A DNA stretch of 6,912 bases from an uncultured Prevotella sp. (GTDB lineage: Bacteria > Bacteroidota > Bacteroidia > Bacteroidales > Bacteroidaceae), in the NCBI GenBank assembly GCA_947095945.1, contig CAMUQM010000099.1, forward strand, positions 1 through 6,912. Direction: 5' to 3'. Below, piece by piece: positions 1 to 5,428 of the stretch; positions within the stretch are counted from its first letter, which is position 1, and each line of letters starts with the position of its first letter. The notes under the pieces were generated by a model. The model was not told where the DNA came from and did no database searches. It worked only from the letters and a program-made list of their open reading frames with translations. A program made the position numbers and the translations under genes.

Positions 1-75
1 GTAATAGGATAAATATTTTATTGTATTTTTGCTTTCTTATCTTTTTATTTTTCTCATTAAAAATGTTTAGATGTA

Positions 76-107
76 TTTGCTTGTTTCGATAAATAAGTGT
101 ATATTTG
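76..107 (+). promoter_or_regulatory. Bacteroidota-type promoter for the membrane-protein gene
   Basis: A TTTG (-33 element, 76-79) is followed after exactly 20 bp by TATATTTG (100-107), a full match to the TAnnTTTG -7 consensus of the Bacteroidota primary sigma factor. Transcription would start near 113-115, giving a leader of about 60 nt that is almost entirely A/T before the ATG at 175. A second TAnnTTTG match (24-31) has no paired upstream element inside the window. The consensus is established; use of this copy is inferred from position. Confidence 0.6.
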
Positions 108-174
108 CAAGTATAAAAATATAACCATATCGATATATGTGTATTTATTTGATTCAACCTTTATATAAATATAT

Positions 175-864
175 ATGAAATTAAAGACTTTTTCTATTAC
201 ACCTAAAGAGGGTGAGATTTTAAATTGGAGCTTGGGTTTGTTACTTGCTTTCAGTGTTCTTAATTTGATTGACGGATGGACGTCTGCGCCAAATGCTGGG
301 CAGGGAGTATTTACGAATGCTTTTGCAGTTCTGCAGGGTAATGATTACATTCGAGCTATAGAGTACACAGTGATTGCTGCAGGAAAATTGACAATGCTTG
401 AACTATTCCGTCGCTGTTTAAATAAGAATGGTGACAAAGCTGCGCAGCTGACCGTCACGGTAATGATGGTGCTCATTTTTTGTCAGTCACTTGTTGGTAT
501 TTTACCAATGTTCCTTTTTACAGAAGAGGAGGAATTGAGTGCGATGCTTCATGGTGGACTTCCTGCGTATTTCACAAGTTTCTCGAAAATAGCATTTATT
601 ATACTTGCTTTTACGAAGTTGATTCTCTGTGTGCAGTTAGTGCGTCAATATGCTGGTAAGATTCGTTTGTTTGGAGCCTCTTTCTTTGGTTGTCAGGCGT
701 TAATGTGGGTGTTTGATTTGGTTTACTTGTTTATATATACATGTGTTGGCGGTGCTACAATGTCAGACATTTCGAGCATTTACATTTTTACCAGTTTGCT
801 AAACTTTATTCTTGCCTTAGCACCGTTCTGTGTGTTACGCACCACGATGGTTAAGAATGATTAG
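175..864 (+). CDS. Integral membrane protein of unknown function (229 aa)
   Basis: I do not recognise the family. The protein has a short polar N-terminus and about five to six hydrophobic segments, at roughly residues 17-37, 60-78 (weak), 90-115, 136-156, 165-191 and 199-222. They are separated by short charged loops, including an acidic TEEEE stretch at 116-120 and basic loops around 79-88 and 157-164. No signal peptide, catalytic motif or binding motif is visible, so an inner-membrane location is the only firm inference. The ATG at 175 is chosen because it follows an A/T-rich leader and a good promoter at 76-107; no Shine-Dalgarno sequence is expected in this phylum. The gene appears monocistronic: the next gene starts 577 bp downstream, and an inverted repeat at 905-947 may end the transcript. 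The reading frame is clean with ordinary codon use, so a real gene is likely although its role is unknown. Confidence 0.8.
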   Translation: MKLKTFSITPKEGEILNWSLGLLLAFSVLNLIDGWTSAPNAGQGVFTNAFAVLQGNDYIRAIEYTVIAAGKLTMLELFRRCLNKNGDKAAQLTVTVMMVLIFCQSLVGILPMFLFTEEEELSAMLHGGLPAYFTSFSKIAFIILAFTKLILCVQLVRQYAGKIRLFGASFFGCQALMWVFDLVYLFIYTCVGGATMSDISSIYIFTSLLNFILALAPFCVLRTTMVKND

Positions 865-904
865 ATAGCATTTCAAAAGCAACAAATAAATAACTCTATC
901 TATC

Positions 905-947
905 TCGTCTGAGCAATCGGCGAATGAAGATCAAGAATCTCAGACGA
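905..947. terminator. Inverted repeat downstream of the membrane-protein gene, possible terminator
   Basis: Perfect 9-bp arms TCGTCTGAG (905-913) and CTCAGACGA (939-947) enclose a 25-nt loop, 40 bp after the stop codon at 864. There is no T-tract after the right arm, which is instead purine-rich, so this is not a textbook intrinsic terminator on the + strand. It could equally be a protein-binding site. The repeat is seen directly; the function is a guess from position. Confidence 0.3.
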
Positions 948-1075
948 AAGGGAAGAAAAAGCTCATTTATAATTTGAGAATTTGTGGGTAGAGGGTTGGG
1001 AAACTAAAAATATCGCAGAAATGAAAGGCGATGGGGTGGGGGAGAGTTGACAGAAAGAAAGTATTTGTAGTTGTA

Positions 1076-1091
1076 TATCTTTTAAAAGATA
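1076..1091. promoter_or_regulatory. 16-bp perfect palindrome TATCTTTTAAAAGATA
   Basis: Self-complementary over all 16 bases with no spacer, in the gap upstream of parA. This is the geometry of a dimeric-regulator operator, but A/T-rich sequence makes chance palindromes more likely. No matching copy was seen elsewhere in the window, which weakens an operator reading. Confidence 0.25.
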
Positions 1092-1120
1092 AGCGTTCTT
1101 GAAGTCAAAAAGACAATAAT

Positions 1121-1159
1121 GATAGTATTTGATATCATAATGATATTTTCAAAACTATC
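1121..1159. promoter_or_regulatory. Long imperfect A/T-rich hairpin upstream of parA
   Basis: Nested arms pair as GATAGT/ACTATC (1121-1126 with 1154-1159), TTTGA/TCAAA (1128-1132 with 1149-1153) and TATCAT/ATGATA (1133-1138 with 1140-1145). This gives 17 base pairs around a single-base centre with two small bulges. It sits about 280 bp before parA and has no T-tract, so it is not an obvious terminator. It may be a structured RNA leader or a protein-binding site; neither is shown by the sequence alone. Confidence 0.35.
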
Positions 1160-1338
1160 AAAGTTGTTGATGAAAGAAGACAAAATAGTGCTCGAAAGGC
1201 GTAAAAAGGCAATTTGAAAGGAGAAAACCAAAGAAAAGTCCTTTCTTCGCTCAAAAAAGTGAGAATTGTCACGAAGAGAGAGCAGTAGGAGAGAGGCAGC
1301 CAACTCGAAAGAGTCCGAAGGTGGATGAAGCAGAGAAG

Positions 1339-1397
1339 GTAAATACGTAAATAGATGAACGAATGAAAATATAAATATTCGAACATGTAAATACGTA
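1339..1397 (+). repeat. Pair of 11-bp direct repeats GTAAATACGTA just upstream of parA
   Basis: Identical GTAAATACGTA copies lie at 1339-1349 and 1387-1397, 48 bp apart, each containing the palindromic core TACGTA and each followed by an A/T-rich run. The second copy ends 44 bp before the parA ATG. Short iterated sites next to a parA gene are typical of partition-gene autoregulation or of centromere-like sites; here there are only two, so the assignment is tentative. Confidence 0.35.
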
Positions 1398-1441
1398 GAT
1401 AAAGAAAAAGATAAGAAATTAAAAATATAAATATATAAACA

Positions 1442-2104
1442 ATGAAGAATAAGAAGATTGTTTTTGCAAATCAGAAAGGTGGAGTAGGAAAGAGCACGTT
1501 GTGCATTCTCTTTGCCAATTATCTTGCTGCAAAGGGTAAGGATGTATGTATCATTGATACCGACTTGCAGAAGACTATTCTGATGCAGCGCCGAAAGGAC
1601 AAGCTTATCTATGAGGGCGAGGAAGAACCATATAACGTTCAGGACTTCGATGTGACAGATGTCGAGACAATGCAGACACTTGTTGATTCAGCCTCGCAGG
1701 TAGAGGGCTTCGTATTGTTCGACTCACCGGGTAACATCAGCGAGGACGGTTTGGCTCCGCTCTTCGTAGGTGCCGACTATATCGTTTGTCCTTACGAATA
1801 CGAGGATAAGGCACTCGACTCAACGGGTGTCTTCGTACAGGTGCTTAACGTGTTGCGCGAACATAACCCACACATGACTGCACAGCTCTTCTTCGTTCCA
1901 AATCGCATCGACCCACGTATCGGTACGGCTGAAGAGCAGGAGATGTGGCGCAGAACCGACGAGGTGTTTGGAAACTTTGGACGTGTCACACCGGTCGTCA
2001 ACAGCCGTGCAACACTCAAGCGTACAAATACTTTTGAATTGCTCGGTACACAGCGTGATGCGGTGAAGAAGGCGTTTGATTATATGCTTAGGAGGATGAA
2101 GTAA
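1442..2104 (+). CDS. parA: ParA/MinD-family partition-type ATPase (220 aa)
   Basis: A deviant Walker A P-loop ATPase. Residues 11-19 read QKGGVGKST, with the signature lysine K12 and the P-loop lysine K17. The Walker A' / switch I region is IDTD at 38-41, followed by LQ where many ParAs have PQ. Walker B / switch II is LFDSPGN at 92-98, and a conserved-looking VPNRID motif lies at 152-157. At 220 aa it is the short form, without the N-terminal DNA-binding extension of P1/F-type ParA, so it resembles type Ib partition ATPases and the TraA proteins of Bacteroidota conjugative transposons. Such proteins bind DNA non-specifically as ATP dimers and are released by a partner protein; the RHH-like protein encoded 252 bp downstream is the natural candidate. 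The start follows a pure A/T leader. No replication or transfer genes are adjacent. The family call is secure; the role (plasmid, secondary replicon, or ICE remnant) is not. Confidence 0.92.
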   Translation: MKNKKIVFANQKGGVGKSTLCILFANYLAAKGKDVCIIDTDLQKTILMQRRKDKLIYEGEEEPYNVQDFDVTDVETMQTLVDSASQVEGFVLFDSPGNISEDGLAPLFVGADYIVCPYEYEDKALDSTGVFVQVLNVLREHNPHMTAQLFFVPNRIDPRIGTAEEQEMWRRTDEVFGNFGRVTPVVNSRATLKRTNTFELLGTQRDAVKKAFDYMLRRMK

Positions 2105-2116
2105 GAAAAAAACCTC

Positions 2117-2152
2117 ACCCCCCAACCCCCTCTCCTGCAGAGAGGGGGAGTG
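2117..2152. repeat. GC-rich hairpin element, copy 1, directly after parA
   Basis: Begins 12 bp after the parA stop. A CTCAC-(C)n lead is followed by a perfect 9-bp stem, CCCCCTCTC (2126-2134) with GAGAGGGGG (2140-2148), around the loop CTGCA, then AGTG. The outer TCAC and GTG can also pair. It is homologous to the element at 3001-3045. A REP-like dispersed intergenic element is the best reading. It may end or process the parA transcript, although no T-tract follows. Confidence 0.6.
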
Positions 2153-2356
2153 CCTAACGGGATGAAGTTGATTAAAATTGGTTAGATAAATAAGGTCTAA
2201 TAAAGTTGTTTGGACAAACGATGTTAGACGATGCTAACTGAAAAGACCTCATGAGGGCGATAGGAGAGAGAGGATGACGAAGGGACATATCAAGAGAAAG
2301 GGAAATGATAAGGTTCCACGTTCATATATAAGTAAAAACAAAGAAACTAAGATACA

Positions 2357-2986
2357 ATGGCTAAGAAGAAGAAAACAATGGTTATGATGCCGGGTGCAAT
2401 GACCGACTTGGCACATAGCGTACAGAAAGGTGCAAGACCTGCTCCTACAACTAACGCAGAAGAAAATAATACGACTGACGAGCAGGCTGAGATAGAGGTT
2501 GAGTCTATTCAGTATGATACAACCGCCGTTGAGCAGGAGACTCGCACGCAGGTTGAGGAGCCGCAGCCAGCACAGTATGCTGAGCCTGTAGCGGCTGTTG
2601 AGGAGCCAGCTGCCCCAGCAAGTCAGTTCGGACGTGTAGAGCCAAAGCAAGAGGCTGTAGACAGAAAGGACCGCACCGCACCAGCAGCAAAGAAGCTTCC
2701 AAAGGCGGAGGGCAGACAGTTGGCACGTGAGTATTCTCTTGCAAAGGACAGCGGTGAGGATAGTTGGCAAATTTTCCTCGACTTGGCGCGCGACTACAAG
2801 GCACGCGACTCTCGTCTGGCAACAGTCTACATTGACTCAGATCTCAAGGGTGTCCTCGACCGTTTGAAGTCAGCAACGAGTGTAAAACTGCCTTCAACAG
2901 CATTGCTCAGCGCCATTGTAGCTCGCTTCGTCTTCGAGCACGAGAAGGATATTAAGAACGCAATCTTCGGAGAAAGCTTGTTGTAA
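2357..2986 (+). CDS. ParA-partner-like protein with C-terminal ribbon-helix-helix-type domain (DUF3408/TraB-like, 209 aa)
   Basis: Three regions are visible. Residues 1-25 are a basic start (MAKKKK) followed by a Met-rich MVMMPGAM segment. Residues 30-115 are low in complexity, rich in Glu, Pro, Ala and Gln, and almost certainly disordered. Residues about 118-209 are folded: a helical part (120-150), then a strand LATVYI (154-159), a helix (160-173) and a second helix (179-196). That pattern fits a ribbon-helix-helix DNA-binding fold and resembles the DUF3408 proteins encoded next to traA in Bacteroides conjugative transposons. A ParA followed by a small protein with a flexible N-terminus and an RHH C-terminus matches type Ib partition pairs, where the basic N-terminus stimulates the ATPase. 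That analogy is inference. The gene has an A-rich leader, no obvious promoter in the 252-bp gap, and ends 14 bp before a GC-rich hairpin. Confidence 0.75.
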   Translation: MAKKKKTMVMMPGAMTDLAHSVQKGARPAPTTNAEENNTTDEQAEIEVESIQYDTTAVEQETRTQVEEPQPAQYAEPVAAVEEPAAPASQFGRVEPKQEAVDRKDRTAPAAKKLPKAEGRQLAREYSLAKDSGEDSWQIFLDLARDYKARDSRLATVYIDSDLKGVLDRLKSATSVKLPSTALLSAIVARFVFEHEKDIKNAIFGESLL

Positions 2987-3000
2987 AAAGAAAGAAAGCC

Positions 3001-3045
3001 TCACCCCCGACCCCTCTCCGAGTGGAGAGGGGAGTGATTAGCGAG
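3001..3045. repeat. GC-rich hairpin element, copy 2, directly after the RHH-protein gene
   Basis: Perfect 9-bp stem CCCCTCTCC (3011-3019) with GGAGAGGGG (3024-3032) around GAGT, with outer TCAC (3001-3004) able to pair with GTGA (3034-3037). It starts 14 bp after the stop codon, the same placement as the copy behind parA. The right half (3024-3045) recurs at 6081-6102 with one mismatch in 22 bases. It is a dispersed repeat with a possible transcript-end function. Confidence 0.6.
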
Positions 3046-3093
3046 ATACCCCTTATGGTTAGTGGACGACTTTGCAAATTGACGAGCTTTCAA

Positions 3094-3180
3094 GTTGAAA
3101 AGTAAACGTGTGGACGTGTAGACAAGTTATGTGTTACAAAGGATATAACTCGTTTACTCGTAACTTGTTTACTTGTCAAC
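3094..3180. repeat. 8-bp periodic repeats (GTTRACRA type) in opposed orientation
   Basis: On the + strand five successive octamers run from 3094 to 3133 (GTTGAAAA, GTAAACGT, GTGGACGT, GTAGACAA, GTTATGTG). On the - strand a second run occupies about 3145-3180 (GTTGACAA, GTAAACAA, a 7-bp GTTACGA, GTAAACGA, GTTATATCC). The octamer is the same building block as in the 3883-4412 array. The two runs face each other, giving an imperfect palindrome. Confidence 0.55.
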
Positions 3181-3211
3181 TAAAAACTCTGTGCTATCTG
3201 TGAGAGAACGC

Positions 3212-3260
3212 TTTGAACTTTGAGCATTGATTTTTGATGTTTGACCTTTGAATTTAAGTT
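3212..3260 (+). repeat. 7-bp periodic repeat (TTTGAYN), seven units
   Basis: Seven consecutive heptads: TTTGAAC, TTTGAGC, ATTGATT, TTTGATG, TTTGACC, TTTGAAT, TTAAGTT. The array ends 17 bp before the ATG at 3278, so it forms the immediate upstream region of that gene. A TTG at 3248 inside it could in principle start the frame but is part of the repeat. The same heptad family forms the array at 6150-6226. Confidence 0.6.
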
Positions 3261-3277
3261 CAAGATATAAAAGCAAT

Positions 3278-3874
3278 ATGAAGAGATTAGCATTATACTT
3301 CTTAGGTATGACTTGCATGTTTTGCAATTGCATAGCACAAACAGTATCGTCATCGGCAAAAGATAGCATACAGCAAAATCAGAACAAGCTACAGCCGATA
3401 AACACCAAAGAACAGGGACATACACCATCTTACCGTATTATATCCGTTGAGAGTACTTATAAACTACGATGGACTGGCAAGGCTTTTACTGGCGTAGACA
3501 AAAACAGAGCAGATACATGGCTTATCCGGTATGTGGTGAGAGGCATGAATGCCAAATGGCTCAATCACTCGCTTTCGATTACAACAAAAGATGTACGTTT
3601 GCTTAAAGACAGTCTGCAGAAAGATGCGATAATCATCATTGCCTTGAAGTCTGCAGAGAAAGGGTGGAACATCAGCTCCTGTAACAGGGAATATTTCATG
3701 ATAGAAGGATGTAAGGCGCCTTTGTATGCTGTTCCATACTTTATAAACGGCAGTGTCTACGTCATCTGTCTTATCCCATCATTCCAAACGATAGGCGATG
3801 AGGTGCGCCCCGTCATTGACAGAAAAGATTTGCAGGAAAAGATATTGATGCCACTGATGCAATCTTTCAAATAG
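3278..3874 (+). CDS. Secreted protein of unknown function (198 aa)
   Basis: I do not recognise the family. Residues 1-20 form a signal peptide: MKR, a hydrophobic core LALYFLG, then Cys-rich MFCNCIA with likely cleavage before Q21. A Cys near the cleavage site invites a lipoprotein reading, but no proper lipobox precedes it. Residues 21-50 are polar and Gln/Asn-rich, probably a linker; 52-170 look like an alpha/beta domain with alternating hydrophobic strands (IISV, IIIIAL, VYVICLI); the C-terminus is helical. Cysteines at 135 and 145 could form a disulfide in the periplasm. The ATG at 3278 is preferred to the in-frame TTG at 3248 because the TTG lies in a repeat array and only the shorter start puts the signal peptide at the N-terminus. 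The gene lies between repeat blocks on both sides and converges on the TPR gene at 4452. Confidence 0.7.
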   Translation: MKRLALYFLGMTCMFCNCIAQTVSSSAKDSIQQNQNKLQPINTKEQGHTPSYRIISVESTYKLRWTGKAFTGVDKNRADTWLIRYVVRGMNAKWLNHSLSITTKDVRLLKDSLQKDAIIIIALKSAEKGWNISSCNREYFMIEGCKAPLYAVPYFINGSVYVICLIPSFQTIGDEVRPVIDRKDLQEKILMPLMQSFK

Positions 3875-3882
3875 CGTATTTA

Positions 3883-4322
3883 GTTGACAAGTTAACGAGT
3901 TAACAAGTTGCTTGTAAAGTAGACAAAGTAGCAGAAGAACAGTTTTTAAGTTGACGAGTTAACGAGTAGACAAGTTAACGAGTTGCTTGTAAAGAAGACA
4001 AAGTAACATAAGAACAGTTTTTAAGTTGACAAGTTAACGGGTAGACAAGTTAACAAGTTGCTTGTAAAGTAGACAAAGTAGCAGAAGAACAGTTTTTAAG
4101 TTGACGAGTTAACGAGTAGACAAGTTAACGAGTTGCTTGTAAAGTAGACAAAGTAACATAAGAACAGTTTTTTAAGTTGACAAGTTTACGGGTAGACAAG
4201 TTAACGAGTTGCTTGTAAAGAAGAAAAAGTAAGAAGAACAGTTTTTTAAGTTGACAAGTTAACGGGTTGACAAGTTAACAAGTTGCTTGTAAAGAAGACA
4301 AAGCAGCATAAGAACGTCTTTT
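3883..4322 (+). repeat. Tandem array of six ~75-bp units built from 8-bp GTTRACRA sub-repeats
   Basis: Unit starts (GTTGAC) are at 3883, 3950, 4025, 4100, 4176 and 4250, giving lengths of 67, 75, 75, 76 and 74 bp, with a last unit that diverges after about 4316. Each unit holds four or five octamers (GTTGACRA, GTTAACRA, GTAGACAA), then GTTGCTTGTAAAG, an A/G-rich tract and CAGTTTTTTAA. Units 2 and 4 are nearly identical and share a AACATAAG variant, while units 1 and 3 share GCAGAAG, so expansion appears to have proceeded partly by ~150-bp dimers. Unit 1 lacks one octamer. It starts 8 bp after the stop of the gene at 3278-3874. It is not CRISPR: there are no unique spacers. Confidence 0.85.
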
Positions 4323-4348
4323 GTGACGAGTTTTCGAGTGAACAGGTC

Positions 4349-4379
4349 AACAAGTAGACAAACAACTTGTCTACTTGTT
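4349..4379. terminator. 13-bp perfect hairpin between convergent genes, possible bidirectional terminator
   Basis: AACAAGTAGACAA (4349-4361) pairs perfectly with TTGTCTACTTGTT (4367-4379) around a 5-nt loop. It lies 475 bp after the stop of the + strand gene and 72 bp beyond the stop of the convergent - strand TPR gene, closer to the latter. It is created where the direct repeat array meets an inverted partial unit. A clear U-tract is lacking, so intrinsic termination is plausible only. Confidence 0.4.
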
Positions 4380-4412
4380 AACTCGTCAACTTAAAAACTG
4401 TTCTACTTTGTC
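4365..4412 (-). repeat. Inverted partial copy of the 75-bp array unit
   Basis: Read on the - strand, this segment reproduces the unit junction: GACAAAGTAG, GAACAGTTTTTAAG, then GTTGACGAGTTAAC and GTAGACAAGT, in the same order as the direct units. The array therefore ends with a copy in the opposite orientation, and any direct unit could pair with it to make a large stem. Confidence 0.75.
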
Positions 4413-4451
4413 TATTTATTTACCCCGTCTAAAAGCAACTCGATCACTTGC

Positions 4452-5093
4452 CTACTTTTCTTTCGCCCAGCCAAAAAACGGTTCACGTGGAGTTTCAATG
4501 ATAGGCATCACAAGGGCATCATTCACTTTGCGTTGCTCTTCGGTTGAAGCAAGGCGTTCTCTCTCAGCCGTATACAATGCCTTAACCTTCTCAGGGCCTT
4601 CTATCAACTTGATGGCATAATAGCGGTTTATCTCATGTGCACTGTCATGATCTTTCTCATAGAGTCTCTTAAAGTTTTCTTCAGCACGCTTGTAGTAGTT
4701 CATTGCTTCCTTCTTATTCCCTAACTTCTCATAGAACATACCTGCACCAAGAAGGGTGTAAGGCTCTATGGGGTTACGCTTTAGGTAAGCATTTAGCGTC
4801 TCTAACGCCTGTGTCAAATCACCTTCCTTTTTGAGGAATTCCGCCTTGTTTGCGTAGGCAAGTTGGTAGTCAGGATCCTTCTCAATGGCTTTGTCAAGTA
4901 GCATCATCGCCTTCTTCACAGAGTCAGGTGAGTTCGACCGATTTGTATAAGCGTTTACTGCCTGATTGTTTAACTCGATTACAGCTGAGTCAGGTTTATG
5001 ACCACAGCAAAGTTCCTTGTTGCGCTGCGCATTGCAGGGTGTCAGCGTAATAAATGAGAATAGCAATGATGCCAAAAGAAATTTACTATTCAT
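4452..5093 (-). CDS. Secreted tetratricopeptide-repeat protein (213 aa)
   Basis: Residues 1-22 are a signal peptide (MNSK, hydrophobic LLASLLFSFITL, then PCNA) with probable cleavage before Q23, so the mature protein is periplasmic or at the outer membrane. A Cys pair follows at 29-30. Three TPR-like helix pairs can be seen at about 40-73, 76-108 and 111-144, with TPR-type residues such as the ALETLNAYLKRNP and A-x-NYYKRAEE helices and DPDY or NPIE turns between them. Residues 145-213 are helical and charged, ending in an aromatic FFGWAKEK tail. TPRs are protein-binding scaffolds; no partner is suggested by the neighbours. It is convergent with the gene at 3278-3874 and separated from it by the repeat array. 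Only 58 codons or so follow the TPRs, so a catalytic domain is unlikely. The start is fixed by the signal peptide and an A/T-rich leader. Confidence 0.85.
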   Translation of the reverse strand: MNSKFLLASLLFSFITLTPCNAQRNKELCCGHKPDSAVIELNNQAVNAYTNRSNSPDSVKKAMMLLDKAIEKDPDYQLAYANKAEFLKKEGDLTQALETLNAYLKRNPIEPYTLLGAGMFYEKLGNKKEAMNYYKRAEENFKRLYEKDHDSAHEINRYYAIKLIEGPEKVKALYTAERERLASTEEQRKVNDALVMPIIETPREPFFGWAKEK

Positions 5094-5206
5094 AGTTTTT
5101 AATATATTAAGTTTAAAGATAAAGTCTTTGTTTAGGTCTGTCAGTCTTTTCTTCTATTCGAAGAACAACTGTTTTAGCATCTGTAAAAAAGATAGCCACT
5201 TCGTTA

Positions 5207-5214
5207 CAAAGGTA
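5207..5214 (-). promoter_or_regulatory. Candidate -7 element (TACCTTTG) for the TPR gene
   Basis: An exact TAnnTTTG match read on the - strand, about 114 bp upstream of the TPR start, seven bases beyond the transposase-remnant stop codon. No clear TTTG lies at the usual distance upstream. A weaker alternative, TATCTTTA at 5121-5114, would give a short leader of about 15-20 nt. Confidence 0.25.
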
Positions 5215-5220
5215 ATGAAC

Positions 5221-5427
5221 TTATCTTGACTTTTGTTTCTTTTTCACTTTTTTCATCAGAATAACAATAAATGCTATATAATTCCATGCTTGCCAACTTG
5301 TCAAAGTAACATCAAATCTGTTCAACAGACTTCTGTATGAATCCAACTACGCATTTGTTCTTTCTATACTGTACCTTTCTTTATACAGTATATCGTCAAA
5401 CAAATAGCAATCTTCCCCACTCCCTGC
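5221..5427 (-). pseudogene. C-terminal remnant of an IS4/IS5-type DDE transposase
   Basis: One - strand frame ending in TAA at 5223-5221 reads ...LFDDILYKERYSIERTNA, a TAG stop (5349-5347), then LDSYRSLLNRFDVTLTSW...NYIAFIVIL and a Lys-rich tail. The Y-x2-R-x3-E spacing in YKERYSIE matches the motif that carries the catalytic Glu in IS4/IS5-type transposases, and IERTNAWLDSYRSLLNRF is the familiar form in Bacteroidota members, with Trp at the position of the TAG here (TGG to TAG). Only the last ~60 to 65 codons remain; the rest of the transposase, including the first two catalytic Asp residues, is missing, and the frame runs straight into a truncated HhH gene near 5428. The element is dead. 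Exact IS family and the terminal inverted repeat cannot be fixed from this fragment. Confidence 0.75.
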
Positions 5428-5428
5428 T

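Larger units (their letters stand above)
865..1441. other. 577-bp purine-rich non-coding stretch upstream of parA
   Basis: No credible gene is found here. The + strand is strongly A/G-rich from about 940 to 1420, so the open frames on the - strand (1082-1303 and 1135-1386) are low-complexity Ser/Leu/Phe-rich artefacts of composition. The stretch holds several pieces of structure: the 905-947 inverted repeat, a 16-bp perfect palindrome (1076-1091), a long imperfect hairpin (1121-1159), and two 11-bp direct repeats (1339-1349, 1387-1397) close to the parA start. No TAnnTTTG with a paired TTTG was found near 1442, so the parA promoter is not identified. Candidate roles are a long leader, an operator region or a partition site. 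Confidence 0.55.

Noticed and set aside
1119..1217. 32-codon + strand frame starting at ATG 1119
   Set aside because: Its first half coincides with a long inverted repeat, which explains its sequence, and it has no homology I can recognise.
1082..1386. Two overlapping - strand open frames (1082-1303 and 1135-1386)
   Set aside because: They overlap each other in different frames, are Leu/Ser/Phe-rich because the + strand is purine-rich, and have no recognisable motif.
1792..2125. - strand open frames opposite parA
   Set aside because: Antisense shadows of a secure ParA coding sequence.
2249..2822. - strand open frames opposite the RHH-protein gene
   Set aside because: Cys/Leu-rich antisense shadows of a biased, low-complexity coding region.
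3248..3277. TTG start ten codons upstream of the secreted protein at 3278
   Set aside because: The TTG lies in the heptad array and would bury the signal peptide behind a polar extension.
3278..3340. Lipoprotein signal for the 3278-3874 product
   Set aside because: Cysteines are near the cleavage site, but the preceding residues do not form a lipobox; cleavage before Gln fits better.
3883..4412. CRISPR array
   Set aside because: Units are contiguous ~75-bp tandem repeats without unique spacers, and no cas gene is present.
4375..5229. + strand open frames over and upstream of the TPR gene (4375-4620, 4850-5050, 5017-5229)
   Set aside because: Antisense to a clear signal-peptide and TPR coding sequence or made of leader sequence; no motif.
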